A stretch of 64,000 bases of DNA. Source: G965198795 sp965198795 (GTDB taxonomy: Bacteria > Pseudomonadota > Alphaproteobacteria > Rhodospirillales > Casp-alpha2). Positions 36,101 through 44,351 of this stretch are shown here, piece by piece. A program made the position numbers and the translations under genes. Where the stretch lies: assembly GCA_965198795.1 (NCBI GenBank), contig OZ240674.1, forward strand, positions 372,001 to 436,000. Reading direction: 5' to 3'. Under the pieces are notes generated by a model, which saw nothing but the letters and a program-made list of their open reading frames with translations, made no database searches and was not told the origin of the DNA. Each line of letters begins with the position of its first letter. Position 1 is the stretch's first letter.

Positions 36101-37597
36101 TCACGTGGTCCCGTTTTCCGCCAACCCAAGCGCTTTTGGCAGCAATTCCGGAAGGTCCTCGGCGATCAAGCCGGGTCCGGCCAGTTGTCCTGCGCGCCCC
36201 TGAATCCAGACGCCGGCGGCCGCGGCGTCAAAGGCCGTCATACCGCCCGCCAGCAAACCGGCGATCGCACCCGCCAGGACATCCCCCGTTCCGCCGGTCG
36301 CCAGATAAGGCGTCGCCGTTTCATTGACGACCGCGCGACCGTCGGGCGCGGCGATAACCGTATCCGGGCCTTTCAGAACCACGATGGAGCCGGAGATTTC
36401 CGCGGCCGCGCCCGCAGCCTCCAGCCGCCCGCCCCGTCCATCCGTCAAATCCGGAAACAGGCGCGCGAACTCTCCCCAATGCGGAGTTAAAACACAGTCG
36501 GCGCGCGACAAGGCGAACAGATCTTCCGGGTTGCGCTGAAAACACGACAGGGCGTCCGCATCGAGCACGGCGGGTTTACCCGCCTTAAGGGCCGCCAACA
36601 CCAAAGACCGCGTCTCCGGCGTGTCACCCGCCCCGGGCCCGATCAAAAGCGCCGTTCCCCGCTCCGGCGTTAGGGCGTCAACAGCGGCGGCCTCGCCCGG
36701 CGCCCCTTTTATCAGCAAGCCCGGTTCGGACGCCGCATAAATAGGTTCCACCCGTTCGGGACAGACCAGAGTGAGCAACCCCGCGCCCAGCCGCCGGGCG
36801 GCGCGCGCCGCCAACCTGGGGGCGCCGGTCATTTCCGCGCCGCCCCATAGCGTCAAATGGCCCCGGGTGTATTTATGGCTGCCGGGTCCGGGGCGCGGGA
36901 TTTTACCGGCCCAAAGGGTGTGGCTGTTTGCGAACGTTTTCGCGCCCACGCTCTCAACAATCGCATCCGGAATACCGATATCCGCGACCCGCGCCACGCC
37001 GCAGAGGTCCCGGCCCGGATAGAGAAGGTGGGCGGGCTTCCGCCGGCAGAAAGTGACCGTTACGGCGGCCCGGGCGGCCGCGCCCAGCACTTGACCCGTG
37101 TCGCCCGCGACGCCACTCGGCAAATCGACGGCGACGACGGGAGCGTTCGCGGCGTCCATCGCCTCCACCGCCGCTTTGGCGGCGCCTTCCAAGGGGCGCG
37201 CCAATCCCGCGCCGAACATGGCGTCGATAAGAACACCCGCGTCATCGGAGATTTGGGTGATATCCAGAGGTTCTGTCGCTCCTTGCCAATCGCCGGCCGC
37301 CAGCGCCGCGTCGCCGTGTAAATTCTCCGGTCCGCCCAGCAGCATCAAGCGCACGTCCCGTCCCCGGCGTCTTAGCGCCTCGGCCGCGGCAAACCCGTCG
37401 CCGCCATTATTACCGGGTCCCGCGAGCACGAGCGCCAAGCCTTCCGGCGCGACCTCCTGGGCGGCGTCGGCGACCGCCGCGCCAGCCGCCGCCATCAACT
37501 CAATCCCCGGCGTTCCCGCCGCGATCGCCGCCCGGTCGGCGGCGTCCATCTGAGCCGTTGTCAGAATAATACCGGAGGTCTTCGGGTCGAACGTCAT
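36101..37597 (-). CDS. nnr: Bifunctional NAD(P)H-hydrate epimerase/dehydratase
   Basis: This enzyme repairs damaged NAD(P)HX by epimerising and dehydrating it. The N-terminal YjeF_N domain carries GPGNNGGDGFAAAEAL (about residues 55-70) and a VDLPSGVAGDTG segment. The C-terminal ribokinase-like domain carries GSHKYTRGHLTLWGG, an LTPHWGEFARLF motif, and YLATGGTGDVLAGAIAGLLA near the end. I start it at the ATG at 37597 (498 residues): the 29 codons further upstream are translation of an interspersed palindromic repeat and cannot be part of the gene. It lies 87 bases upstream of malonyl-CoA decarboxylase in the opposite reading order but on the same strand. Confidence 0.94.
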   Translation of the reverse strand: MTFDPKTSGIILTTAQMDAADRAAIAAGTPGIELMAAAGAAVADAAQEVAPEGLALVLAGPGNNGGDGFAAAEALRRRGRDVRLMLLGGPENLHGDAALAAGDWQGATEPLDITQISDDAGVLIDAMFGAGLARPLEGAAKAAVEAMDAANAPVVAVDLPSGVAGDTGQVLGAAARAAVTVTFCRRKPAHLLYPGRDLCGVARVADIGIPDAIVESVGAKTFANSHTLWAGKIPRPGPGSHKYTRGHLTLWGGAEMTGAPRLAARAARRLGAGLLTLVCPERVEPIYAASEPGLLIKGAPGEAAAVDALTPERGTALLIGPGAGDTPETRSLVLAALKAGKPAVLDADALSCFQRNPEDLFALSRADCVLTPHWGEFARLFPDLTDGRGGRLEAAGAAAEISGSIVVLKGPDTVIAAPDGRAVVNETATPYLATGGTGDVLAGAIAGLLAGGMTAFDAAAAGVWIQGRAGQLAGPGLIAEDLPELLPKALGLAENGTT

Positions 37598-38038
37598 AAA
37601 CTCATCATACAAACCTGGGACACGCACATGCCTGTTTTCCGCGCGCAAGGCGGCTCTGGGTTCCCGCCCGCGCGGGAATGACATGCTGGCGCCGGGCGAG
37701 GCGGGATCGTCATGCGAGTCCCCCCACGGCGGCGCGGCCCGCCGCCCGGCATGACCGGGCCCATGCGCCTTGAGCCCAAAAGGGCGCTCGGGGAAAATAC
37801 ATCACCTGCGGGCCCAGCCAAGCGGTCTTAGAGGACCGGCTCCAATATCCCGTGTTCTTAGCAATCCTCTCCGGGGCCAAACCGGAATCTCGAACCGCCC
37901 GAACCATTACAGATTCAACGGAAAGACTTGACCGTGTTCGCCAGAATCGGCCACGCTGCCGGCGCGTCCTTGATGCGAAAGACCCGCGCGGCGGCCGTCA
38001 ATGGTTTGACCGGCGCCGCGGCGAAGACGGACTGACGA
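37598..38038. other. Gap with palindromic repeat before the CopD-like gene
   Basis: This 441-base region separates divergent nnr and the CopD-like gene, so it should hold promoters for both. A short palindromic repeat sits at 37656-37684. I found no protein-like frame and no clear promoter boxes. Confidence 0.5.
37656..37684. repeat. Short palindromic repeat (GTCATTCCCGCG type)
   Basis: TTCCCGCC and its near-complement GCGGGAA form a compact palindrome ending in ATGACA, the reverse of the GTCATTCCCGCG...GCGGGAA unit found at 45141-45238 and 48403-48498. It stands immediately upstream of nnr. Confidence 0.6.
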
Positions 38039-38509
38039 ATGAATATCCACGCCATGGCCTTGGGATTGCACGCCTTCCTTGCCGTCGTCTGGGTCGGCGG
38101 TATGTTTTTCGCCTATTTCGTGCTCCGCCATTCCATCGTCAAGTTGGAACCGGCTCCGGAGCGTCTGAAGCTCTGGGCGCGGACCTTCCAAAAGTTCTTC
38201 CCCTGGGTCTGGATGGCCGCCATCGGGATGCCGCTCACTGGTCATTTGGTGATCGGGATGACCTATCAAGGGGGCCTCGCCGCCGCGCCGAGGCACGTCG
38301 TCTGGATGATCACTCTCGGCTACGTCATGATCGTGATCTATCTGTTCTTGCAAGCATGGCCCTATCGCAAATTCAAGAGGGCCGTCGCCGAGGAACGCTG
38401 GCCCGGCGCGGCGGACCAACTCAACATGATCCGCCGCTTTGTCGCCACCAACATGTGGCTGGGCGTCGCGACCACAGTGATCGCGATTACCGGACATTTA
38501 TGGGCTTAG
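38039..38509 (+). CDS. CopD-like four-helix membrane protein
   Basis: This 156-residue protein has four membrane segments (about residues 5-28, 54-77, 85-107 and 135-155) and His residues at helix ends (LGLHAFLAVVWVGGMFF, MPLTGHLVIGM). That pattern resembles the CopD/copper-resistance D domain and related haem- or copper-handling membrane proteins. No copper genes adjoin it. The ATG lacks a strong ribosome-binding site. The family call is plausible but not certain, and the function is unknown. Confidence 0.6.
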   Translation: MNIHAMALGLHAFLAVVWVGGMFFAYFVLRHSIVKLEPAPERLKLWARTFQKFFPWVWMAAIGMPLTGHLVIGMTYQGGLAAAPRHVVWMITLGYVMIVIYLFLQAWPYRKFKRAVAEERWPGAADQLNMIRRFVATNMWLGVATTVIAITGHLWA

Positions 38510-38603
38510 CGGCGTTGGTCTCAACACCCGGTTTTCCAGCGAGAGAGCCGGAATCCGGTTTTGGTGAGCGCTCCCTGGCTCTCGTCGGGGTGACGCGGGC
38601 CTT

Positions 38604-38852
38604 TTAGGCCGGACGGCAAGACGGCGCCTCCACACAGGCCGCGACGCCGCCGCCGCCACGGGACGGCTTGACCCTCGCCTTGTACGCATCGGCCTTGTTC
38701 GGCTCCCGCACGCCGATGATAACCTCAACATCCATATTTTCACGCGGCTGGCCGAAGGCGCCGGCGGCGGTCAGGAAATTCCGCCAAAGCGCATTCCGGA
38801 CCGTGCGCTCGGACGCCTTGATGGAGTCGGAACCGTGAATGTCCGTCCCCAT
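38604..38852 (-). CDS. Lin0512-family conserved protein, possibly broken at its N-terminus
   Basis: This 82-residue product (MGTDIHGSDSIKASERTVRNA) resembles Lin0512-family proteins, which normally begin with a short strand, then G-M-G-x-D-x-H-G, and continue to a VEVxIGVPxP segment (here VEVIIGVREP). In the same frame just upstream the DNA reads A-R-K-R-L-A-L-stop-L-G-M-G, so the family's N-terminal strand is present but interrupted by TAA where Glu is expected. The gene may therefore be truncated, or it may start at the ATG at 38852. It lies between a CopD-like gene and the hydrolase-OsmC gene. No function is known. Confidence 0.55.
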   Translation of the reverse strand: MGTDIHGSDSIKASERTVRNALWRNFLTAAGAFGQPRENMDVEVIIGVREPNKADAYKARVKPSRGGGGVAACVEAPSCRPA

Positions 38853-38875
38853 GCCCAGTTACAGCGCCAACCGTT

Positions 38876-38911
38876 TTCTCGCCCATTTTCTCGCCCATTT
38901 TCTCGCCATAC
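38876..38911. repeat. 12-base tandem repeat, three copies
   Basis: TTTTCTCGCCCA is repeated three times head to tail (the last copy imperfect) between the hydrolase-OsmC gene and the Lin0512 gene. It lies directly upstream of the nonsense-bearing N-terminus of the latter and could shift its expression if copy number changes. Confidence 0.7.
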
Positions 38912-38924
38912 CGGTTTTTCTCTT

Positions 38925-40160
38925 TCAGCCGTCTTTCAACGCCGAGGTAATCCAAATTTCGGATTTAAGGGTTCGGTTGACCGGACATTTCTCCGCGATC
39001 TCCAGCAACCTTCGTCGCGTCGGCTCGTCGAGGTCGCCTTCGACCTCGATCGTCTTATCAATCTTGTCGAGCTTGCCCTTCCGCGTTTCACAGGTCTCGC
39101 AGTCCTCGGCGTGAACTTTGTTATGGCTGAGCGACACCGTCACCTTGTCAAGCGGAACGCCCTTGTGATTCGCATACATGCGAATGGTCATAGAGGTGCA
39201 GGCGCCAAGCCCCGCCAACAGGAAATCATAGGGACCGGGGCCCGTATCCGTTCCGCCGGCAGAGACGGGCTCATCCGCCAGCAGCACGTGCTTGCCGTTC
39301 AGCGAAACGACGTTCTGAAACCCGCCCTCGCCCGTTTCCCGAACGATCACCTCGCCCCGCCTGGCCGTCGGCGCGACGACGGATTTTGGAGCGGCGGCGT
39401 TTTCCACATACCGTCTCGCCCATCCCCCGATGACGGCCGCGACATATTCTGCGTCGTCCTTGCGGCTGAGCAGGTGGTCCGCGTTGTCGAGGGAAACAAA
39501 GCTCTTGGGATGTTTCGCCGCCATATAGATTTTCGCCGCGTTCTCAATATCCACCGTGGCGTCCACCGGCGAGTGGAAAATCAACAGCGCCTTGCCCATG
39601 GACGCGATGGCCTGTTCCATCTTCTGGTCTTGGATGTCGTCCAGAAACTGCTTCTTTATCTTGAACGGCCGTCCGACCAGCAAAACGTCCGCCTCGCCCT
39701 TCTCATTGATTTCATCAACATCGTTTTGAAAGTGGCGCGACACGTGCGCCGGGTCCGCCGGGGCGCCGATGGTGATGACCGCCTTGGCTTCCGGCGCCTG
39801 AGCCGCCGCCACAAGCACTGCGGCGCCGCCCAACGAATGGCCGATGAGCATCCGGGGAGCTTGGTAGGTATCGCGCATAAACTCGGTCGCCGCGACCAGA
39901 TCGCCGACGTTCGAAGAGAAATTCGTATTCGCGAAATCTCCCTCGCTGGCGCCAAGCCCCGTAAAATCAAACCGCAAGACGGCCACGCCGTCATCCGTGA
40001 GGGCACGGGCCACCCGCGACGCGGCGAACACATCCTTGGTGCAGGAAAAACAGTGCGCCCAGAGCGCGTAGGCCCGGGGTTCGCCGTCCGGCAGGTCCAG
40101 CCGGGCCGCCAGCGTCTCACCCGATGCGCCTTTGAAACTGACTTTCTCACTGCGCGCCAT
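38925..40160 (-). CDS. Alpha/beta hydrolase-OsmC fusion protein
   Basis: Two domains are fused in this 411-residue product. Residues 1-255 form a serine hydrolase with AHCFSCTKD near the oxyanion hole, the nucleophile elbow GHSLGGAAVL (about 115) and a late NADHLLS His. Residues 275-411 form an OsmC/Ohr domain with the redox Cys pair in GLGACTSMTIRMYANHKG and EKCPVNRTL. OsmC proteins reduce peroxides using thiols. The fusion occurs in other proteobacteria. I use the ATG at 40160 with AAGGAG upstream, rather than the GTG at 40166. It is divergent from the NUDIX gene. Confidence 0.92.
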   Translation of the reverse strand: MARSEKVSFKGASGETLAARLDLPDGEPRAYALWAHCFSCTKDVFAASRVARALTDDGVAVLRFDFTGLGASEGDFANTNFSSNVGDLVAATEFMRDTYQAPRMLIGHSLGGAAVLVAAAQAPEAKAVITIGAPADPAHVSRHFQNDVDEINEKGEADVLLVGRPFKIKKQFLDDIQDQKMEQAIASMGKALLIFHSPVDATVDIENAAKIYMAAKHPKSFVSLDNADHLLSRKDDAEYVAAVIGGWARRYVENAAAPKSVVAPTARRGEVIVRETGEGGFQNVVSLNGKHVLLADEPVSAGGTDTGPGPYDFLLAGLGACTSMTIRMYANHKGVPLDKVTVSLSHNKVHAEDCETCETRKGKLDKIDKTIEVEGDLDEPTRRRLLEIAEKCPVNRTLKSEIWITSALKDG

Positions 40161-40243
40161 GCTCACTCCTTAATTAACTCCGGTTGAGCGGAGCCATTAC
40201 CGTTCCGCGTTGCATATAAGCGCTTCACCCGTAAGATGCGAAC

Positions 40244-40279
40244 GCCCATCCGTAAGGAAGAGCCCATCCGTAAGGAAGA
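40244..40279 (+). repeat. 18-base tandem duplication carrying a ribosome-binding site
   Basis: GCCCATCCGTAAGGAAGA occurs twice in direct succession just before the NUDIX gene, so the AAGGAAGAG-type Shine-Dalgarno sequence is doubled. The second copy ends about ten bases before the ATG at 40289. Confidence 0.8.
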
Positions 40280-40288
40280 GAGAGTCCC

Positions 40289-40936
40289 ATGATTGATCAG
40301 CCGTTCAACGAACCCGATGTCGAGGTGGAAAAGGTCGAGACGGTCTTTCAAGGCTATTTCCGCATGGACAGATGGACGTTGAGGCGCCGCTCCTTTGAGG
40401 CCGGCTGGAGCGGCCTCATGACTCGCGAGGTGCTGGAACGCGGTCACGCGACGGCCGTCCTCCCCTATGACCCGGTCCGCGACGAGGTGGCCCTGATCGA
40501 GCAGTACCGGGTGGGGTGTCACGCCAGTCTGGACAGTCCGGCCTGGCTGGGCGAACGTCCCACGCCCTGGTTGATCGAAGTGGTCGCCGGCATCATTGAC
40601 GAAGGCGAGACGCCAGAGGCGGTCGCGCGCCGTGAAACCTTGGAAGAAGCGGGTCTCGACATCGAAATCCTTGAGCATATATCGACCTTCCTGGTCAGTC
40701 CGGGCGCGGTGTCGGAAACCATCGCGGCGTATGTCGCCAAAGTCGATACGTCAAAGGCGGGCGGCGTTCATGGTCTGGATCAAGAACACGAAGACATCCG
40801 CGTGCTCACTCTGCCCGTCGGGGACGCGTTTCAACTGGTCCGCAGCGGCCAGATGAACAACGTCACCGGACTTGCCATGCTGATGTGGCTTGAGCTGAAC
40901 CATGAAACCCTGAGGGAACGCTGGTTGCGGCGTTGA
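40289..40936 (+). CDS. nudF: NUDIX hydrolase, ADP-ribose pyrophosphatase type
   Basis: This enzyme hydrolyses ADP-ribose to AMP and ribose 5-phosphate. The 215-residue product has the NUDIX box GIIDEGETPEAVARRETLEEAG (about residues 100-121, with the catalytic REx2EE Glu residues) and the FLVSPGAVSE loop that marks the ADP-ribose subgroup. N-terminal EVLERGHATAVLPYDP also fits NudF. The start follows a duplicated AAGGAAGAG site. It stands alone between a divergent hydrolase gene and a fabI pseudogene. Confidence 0.92.
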   Translation: MIDQPFNEPDVEVEKVETVFQGYFRMDRWTLRRRSFEAGWSGLMTREVLERGHATAVLPYDPVRDEVALIEQYRVGCHASLDSPAWLGERPTPWLIEVVAGIIDEGETPEAVARRETLEEAGLDIEILEHISTFLVSPGAVSETIAAYVAKVDTSKAGGVHGLDQEHEDIRVLTLPVGDAFQLVRSGQMNNVTGLAMLMWLELNHETLRERWLRR

Positions 40937-40955
40937 CGAAAACCCCGTTCAGCTT

Positions 40956-41433
40956 TTAGGCGGCGGCGTGAAAACCGTTGTCGGTAAAGACGGTTTTTCC
41001 GGTCACGCCGTCCATCTGATCAGACGCCCGGAAAGCCGCCATGCCGCCGACCCGCCCGATAATCACCAGGGCATGGCGCGGGCCGCCGCCGCTTCCATTA
41101 ACTCGCCGAACCGCTCAATACCGGACACGGCGCGAAAGCAATGGAATAGAGAACGAAATCCAGTTCTCCCCACGCCTCGGCGATGGCGTCGAAACAGGTC
41201 TTCAACCGACCGGGCTCGCGAACGCCGCAAGGCGGGAACAAGGTCCTGCCGAGCGCGCCCCTAAGCGGCTTCACGCATGGTTTCGCCTTGTCGTTGAGAT
41301 ACGTAATCACCAATTCCGCGCCGGCTTTTTGGAACGCTTTCGCATAGCCGCACGGAAAAACCCGGCTCATCTCTTCCCGCCGTTCCGGCGAAATCGGGAG
41401 TCCGGTGTTCAGGAGCCCCCCGGCTTTCACCGG
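40956..41433 (-). pseudogene. Enoyl-ACP reductase (FabI-like) pseudogene
   Basis: Several pieces of an enoyl-ACP reductase can be read in order on the minus strand but in different frames. The N-terminal part reads GYAKAFQKAGAELVITYLND, then VREPGRLKTCFDAIAEAWGELDFVLYSIAFAP. A jump leads to GIERFGELMEAAAARA and finally to GGMAAFRASDQMDGVTGKT...DNGFHAAA and a stop. About 110 residues of the middle, including the Tyr-Lys active-site segment, are missing, and at least two frameshifts are present. It is a decayed extra copy; a functional fabI must be elsewhere. Confidence 0.8.
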
Positions 41434-41466
41434 GATGGCGAGCCCGCGGCCCTTGTCCAGGATGGG

Positions 41467-42267
41467 TTAACCGGCCACATCGCGGTACCATTGCGGTGAT
41501 CGTTTTCCGCGAAAGCTGGCGAGCCCCTCCATGGCTTCCGCGGACTGGCGTTTGTCCGAGTGCGCCCTGGCCAGGGCCTCGGCCGTCGCGGCGCCGACCT
41601 CCGTTTCAGCGAGACGAAGAGTCGCTTCCTTGGTCAGGCGCACGGCTTCCGGTCCATTCCGAAGCAGGGAGTCGATTACCCGCTCCGCCGTCCGTTCCAA
41701 CTGAAGGTTCGGCACGACCTCGTGAACCAAACCCATTTCCCGGGCCCGCTCCGCCGTGAACTTTTCCGCCGTCAGGGCGTAACGCCGGGTATTGCGCGCG
41801 CCCATGGCCGCATTCAGTTGCGGCAGAATGGGATGAGGCACCAGCCCCCAACGCACTTCGGAAACGGCGAACTGAGCGTCTTCCGCGGCCACAACCACGT
41901 CACATGCCGCTAGAAGCCCCGTGCCGCCCCCAATGCACCCCCCCTGGACGACAGCCACGGTCGGCTTGGGGCAGAGGTCCAGGTTACGGACAAGGTTTTC
42001 GGTCTGGCGGCTGACGTCCATGTTGACGTCATCCGATTGACCGGCGACGTCCGTAAGCCATCCCAGGTCCGCGCCCGCCTGGAAATAGCGGCCCGTCCCA
42101 CGGAAAACGATAACCCGTACGTCGCCGCGGTTTTCAAGCTTCGGGATGCTCTCGTTCAACAAGCGAATCATCTCGCCGTTATAGGCGTTCTTCAGCTTCG
42201 GGCGGTTCAGCGTCACCATCGCGACGCCTCGTTTATCGACTTTCACGAGAACGGCGTCTTCCGCCAT
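41467..42267 (-). CDS. Enoyl-CoA hydratase/isomerase (crotonase family)
   Basis: Crotonase-fold enzymes act on acyl-CoA thioesters. The product has the CoA/oxyanion-hole segments FRGTGRYFQAGADLGWL (about residues 57-73) and VVQGGCIGGGTGLLAACD (about 106-123), followed by FAVSEVRWGLVPHPILPQL. The first of the two catalytic Glu positions of classical hydratases is not obvious here (GGGTGLL in place of GGGCEL), while SEVRWGL retains the second, so the exact reaction is open. I start it at the ATG at 42267 (266 residues), with GGAGG just upstream. It is divergent from cysK. Confidence 0.88.
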   Translation of the reverse strand: MAEDAVLVKVDKRGVAMVTLNRPKLKNAYNGEMIRLLNESIPKLENRGDVRVIVFRGTGRYFQAGADLGWLTDVAGQSDDVNMDVSRQTENLVRNLDLCPKPTVAVVQGGCIGGGTGLLAACDVVVAAEDAQFAVSEVRWGLVPHPILPQLNAAMGARNTRRYALTAEKFTAERAREMGLVHEVVPNLQLERTAERVIDSLLRNGPEAVRLTKEATLRLAETEVGAATAEALARAHSDKRQSAEAMEGLASFRGKRSPQWYRDVAG

Positions 42268-42470
42268 GGCTTCCTCCATTTGACCAGTGCCCTCGGGTCA
42301 CTTGGTATCTGGTATGCCAAAGTAATACCCGAGCTGTCTCGCCGTTTCAAGCGCGGCCAATACGCGGTCTCCGCTTTTTCCCGTGACAGTCCGCTTGATT
42401 GCGCGCGGGGGACCCCGCTACAGTCCGCCAACATCCTTGATCAACGCTCAATCATCGGGAAATCGCCCAA

Positions 42471-43475
42471 ATGAACATCAAACAAGGTCTGGTCGGCGCC
42501 ATCGGCAACACGCCCCTCATCCGCTTGAACAAGTTTTCCGAGGAAACGGGCTGTGAAATTCTGGGCAAGGCCGAATTCCTGAACCCGGGCCAATCGGTCA
42601 AGGACCGCCCGGCGCGCCAGATGATTTTGGAGGCCGAGGCGCGCGGCGACTTGAAACCCGGCGGCCTGATTGTCGAGGGCACGGCGGGCAATACAGGAAT
42701 TGGTTTGGCGCTTGTCGCCAACGCGCGGGGTTATCGCACCCGGATCATCATTCCGGACACGCAATCTCAGGAGAAGAAAGACATGCTGCGGCTGTGCGGC
42801 GCCGAGTTGGTCGAGGTTCCGGCAAAACCGTTCTCCGATCCCAACAATTACCAGCACGTGGCGCGCCGCATGGCCGATGAGTTGGCGGCGACCGAAGAGA
42901 ACGGCGTCATCTTCGCCGATCAATGGAACAACATGGATAACCGCAAGGCCCACTACACATCGACGGGCCCGGAAATCTGGACCCAGACGGACGGCAAGGT
43001 GGACGGGTTCATCTGCGCGGTCGGCACCGGCGGCACCCTGGCCGGCACGTCGAGCTATCTCCGCAAAAAGAACTCGAACGTTGTGATCGGTTGCGCCGAC
43101 CCGTTGGGCGCCGCCATGCACAGCCTGTTCACCACTGGCGAGGCGATAGCCTCCAGCGGCGGATCCATTTCGGAAGGCATCGGTCTGGGGCGCGTTACCT
43201 GTATCATCGAAGACGTCAAGGTCGATCATGCTTGGCAAATTCCCGACCAGGAAATGCTGCCCATCTGCTTCGACCTGGTGCGGCGCGAGGGGCTTTGCCT
43301 TGGCGGCTCGGCCGCCATAAACGTCGCGGGCGCCGTCCGGCTCGCCAGGGAAATGGGTCCCGGCCATACGATTGTGACCATCTTGTGCGATCCGGGCACG
43401 CGTTATGCGTCCAAGCTGTTCAACCCGGAATTTCTCAAGTCCAAGGGTCTACCGGTCCCGAGCTGGCTCGCCTGA
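42471..43475 (+). CDS. cysK: Cysteine synthase A (O-acetylserine sulfhydrylase)
   Basis: This PLP enzyme makes cysteine from O-acetylserine and sulfide. The 334-residue product has the lysine motif GQSVKDRPAR (Lys about residue 44), the substrate loop EGTAGNTGIGLALVA (about 69-83), the phosphate-binding GTGGTLAGTSSYL, and the C-terminal GLCLGGSAAINV Ser motif. It is slightly longer than typical CysK, and the loop reads GTAGNTG instead of ATSGNTG, which places it in the subgroup with variant loop; activity on related substrates is possible. The next gene, a sulfurtransferase, follows after 18 bases. Confidence 0.92.
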   Translation: MNIKQGLVGAIGNTPLIRLNKFSEETGCEILGKAEFLNPGQSVKDRPARQMILEAEARGDLKPGGLIVEGTAGNTGIGLALVANARGYRTRIIIPDTQSQEKKDMLRLCGAELVEVPAKPFSDPNNYQHVARRMADELAATEENGVIFADQWNNMDNRKAHYTSTGPEIWTQTDGKVDGFICAVGTGGTLAGTSSYLRKKNSNVVIGCADPLGAAMHSLFTTGEAIASSGGSISEGIGLGRVTCIIEDVKVDHAWQIPDQEMLPICFDLVRREGLCLGGSAAINVAGAVRLAREMGPGHTIVTILCDPGTRYASKLFNPEFLKSKGLPVPSWLA

Positions 43476-43493
43476 ACACGGAGACGTTCAAAC

Positions 43494-44351
43494 ATGGAAT
43501 TCAAAAACCCGGACGCCCTGGTCACCACTCAATGGCTCGCCGGCCATCTAGACGCACCAGACGTGCGCGTCATCGACGCCACCAGTTTCCTGCCCACGGC
43601 CGGCCGGAACCCGCGGTCGGAATACGAGGACCGTCACATTCCAGGCGCCGTCTTCTTTGACATCAATGACATCCGGGACAAGGATAATCCGCTGCCGCAT
43701 ATGCTGCCGGAACCGGAGATATTCTCATCCAAGGTCCGAAAGCTCGGTCTGGGCGACGGGTCGCGCATCGTAGCTTATGACGCCAACGGCGGTTTCATGG
43801 CCGCCGCCCGCGCCTGGTGGATGTTCCGCGCCTTCGGACACAAGGATGTCGCCGTGCTGGACGGCGGTTTGCCGAAATGGCTGGCGGAGGGCCGGCGGAC
43901 GGACGATCTGCCCCTGGCGGCGCAGGCCCGCCACTTCACCGCGCGCTTCGACCACACGCTGGTTCGCGACGTCAGGCAGATGATACGGAATGTCGAGACA
44001 GGCAAGGATCAAGTCATCGACGCCCGCGCCGCCGGCCGTTTCGCGGGTACGGACCCGGAACCCCATCCAGTAAAAAAATCCGGCCATATTCCCGGCAGTC
44101 AGTCGCTTCCCTACATGAAATTGATCAATCCGAATAATCATTTCCAATTCCGGAACCCCGACGAAATCGCCAAGATTCTTGACGAGCTCGACCTTGATAT
44201 GACGAAACCCGTGACGGCCACGTGCGGCTCCGGCGTCACCGCCGCCTTCCTCGCGCTGGGTTTCTTTCTGATGGGCAAGGAAGACGTCGCGGTCTATGAC
44301 GGCAGCTGGGCCGAATGGGGCGATCATCCGGATACGCCGGTGGAAACCTGA
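43494..44351 (+). CDS. sseA: 3-mercaptopyruvate sulfurtransferase (two rhodanese domains)
   Basis: This enzyme transfers sulfur from 3-mercaptopyruvate to a thiol acceptor. The 285-residue product has an inactive N-terminal rhodanese domain (LDAPDVRVIDATSFLP, YEDRHIPGAVFFDI) and an active C-terminal one (QVIDARAAGRFAGTDPEP, SGHIPGSQSLPY). The catalytic loop is TCGSGVTAAFLAL with Cys at about residue 244, the CGSGVT form typical of mercaptopyruvate rather than thiosulfate enzymes. It follows cysK and overlaps the GNAT start by one base, so cysteine synthesis and sulfur transfer are co-expressed. Confidence 0.94.
   Translation: MEFKNPDALVTTQWLAGHLDAPDVRVIDATSFLPTAGRNPRSEYEDRHIPGAVFFDINDIRDKDNPLPHMLPEPEIFSSKVRKLGLGDGSRIVAYDANGGFMAAARAWWMFRAFGHKDVAVLDGGLPKWLAEGRRTDDLPLAAQARHFTARFDHTLVRDVRQMIRNVETGKDQVIDARAAGRFAGTDPEPHPVKKSGHIPGSQSLPYMKLINPNNHFQFRNPDEIAKILDELDLDMTKPVTATCGSGVTAAFLALGFFLMGKEDVAVYDGSWAEWGDHPDTPVET

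Noticed and set aside
37598..37684. Extra N-terminal 29 codons of nnr
   Set aside because: They translate the palindromic repeat, which is intergenic elsewhere in the window.
37852..38607. 251-codon frame overlapping the CopD-like gene
   Set aside because: It is an out-of-frame shadow of the CopD-like gene, which has clear membrane segments.
41098..41430. 110-codon minus-strand frame as an intact short-chain dehydrogenase
   Set aside because: It is only the N-terminal piece of a frameshifted FabI with the active site missing, so it was called a pseudogene.
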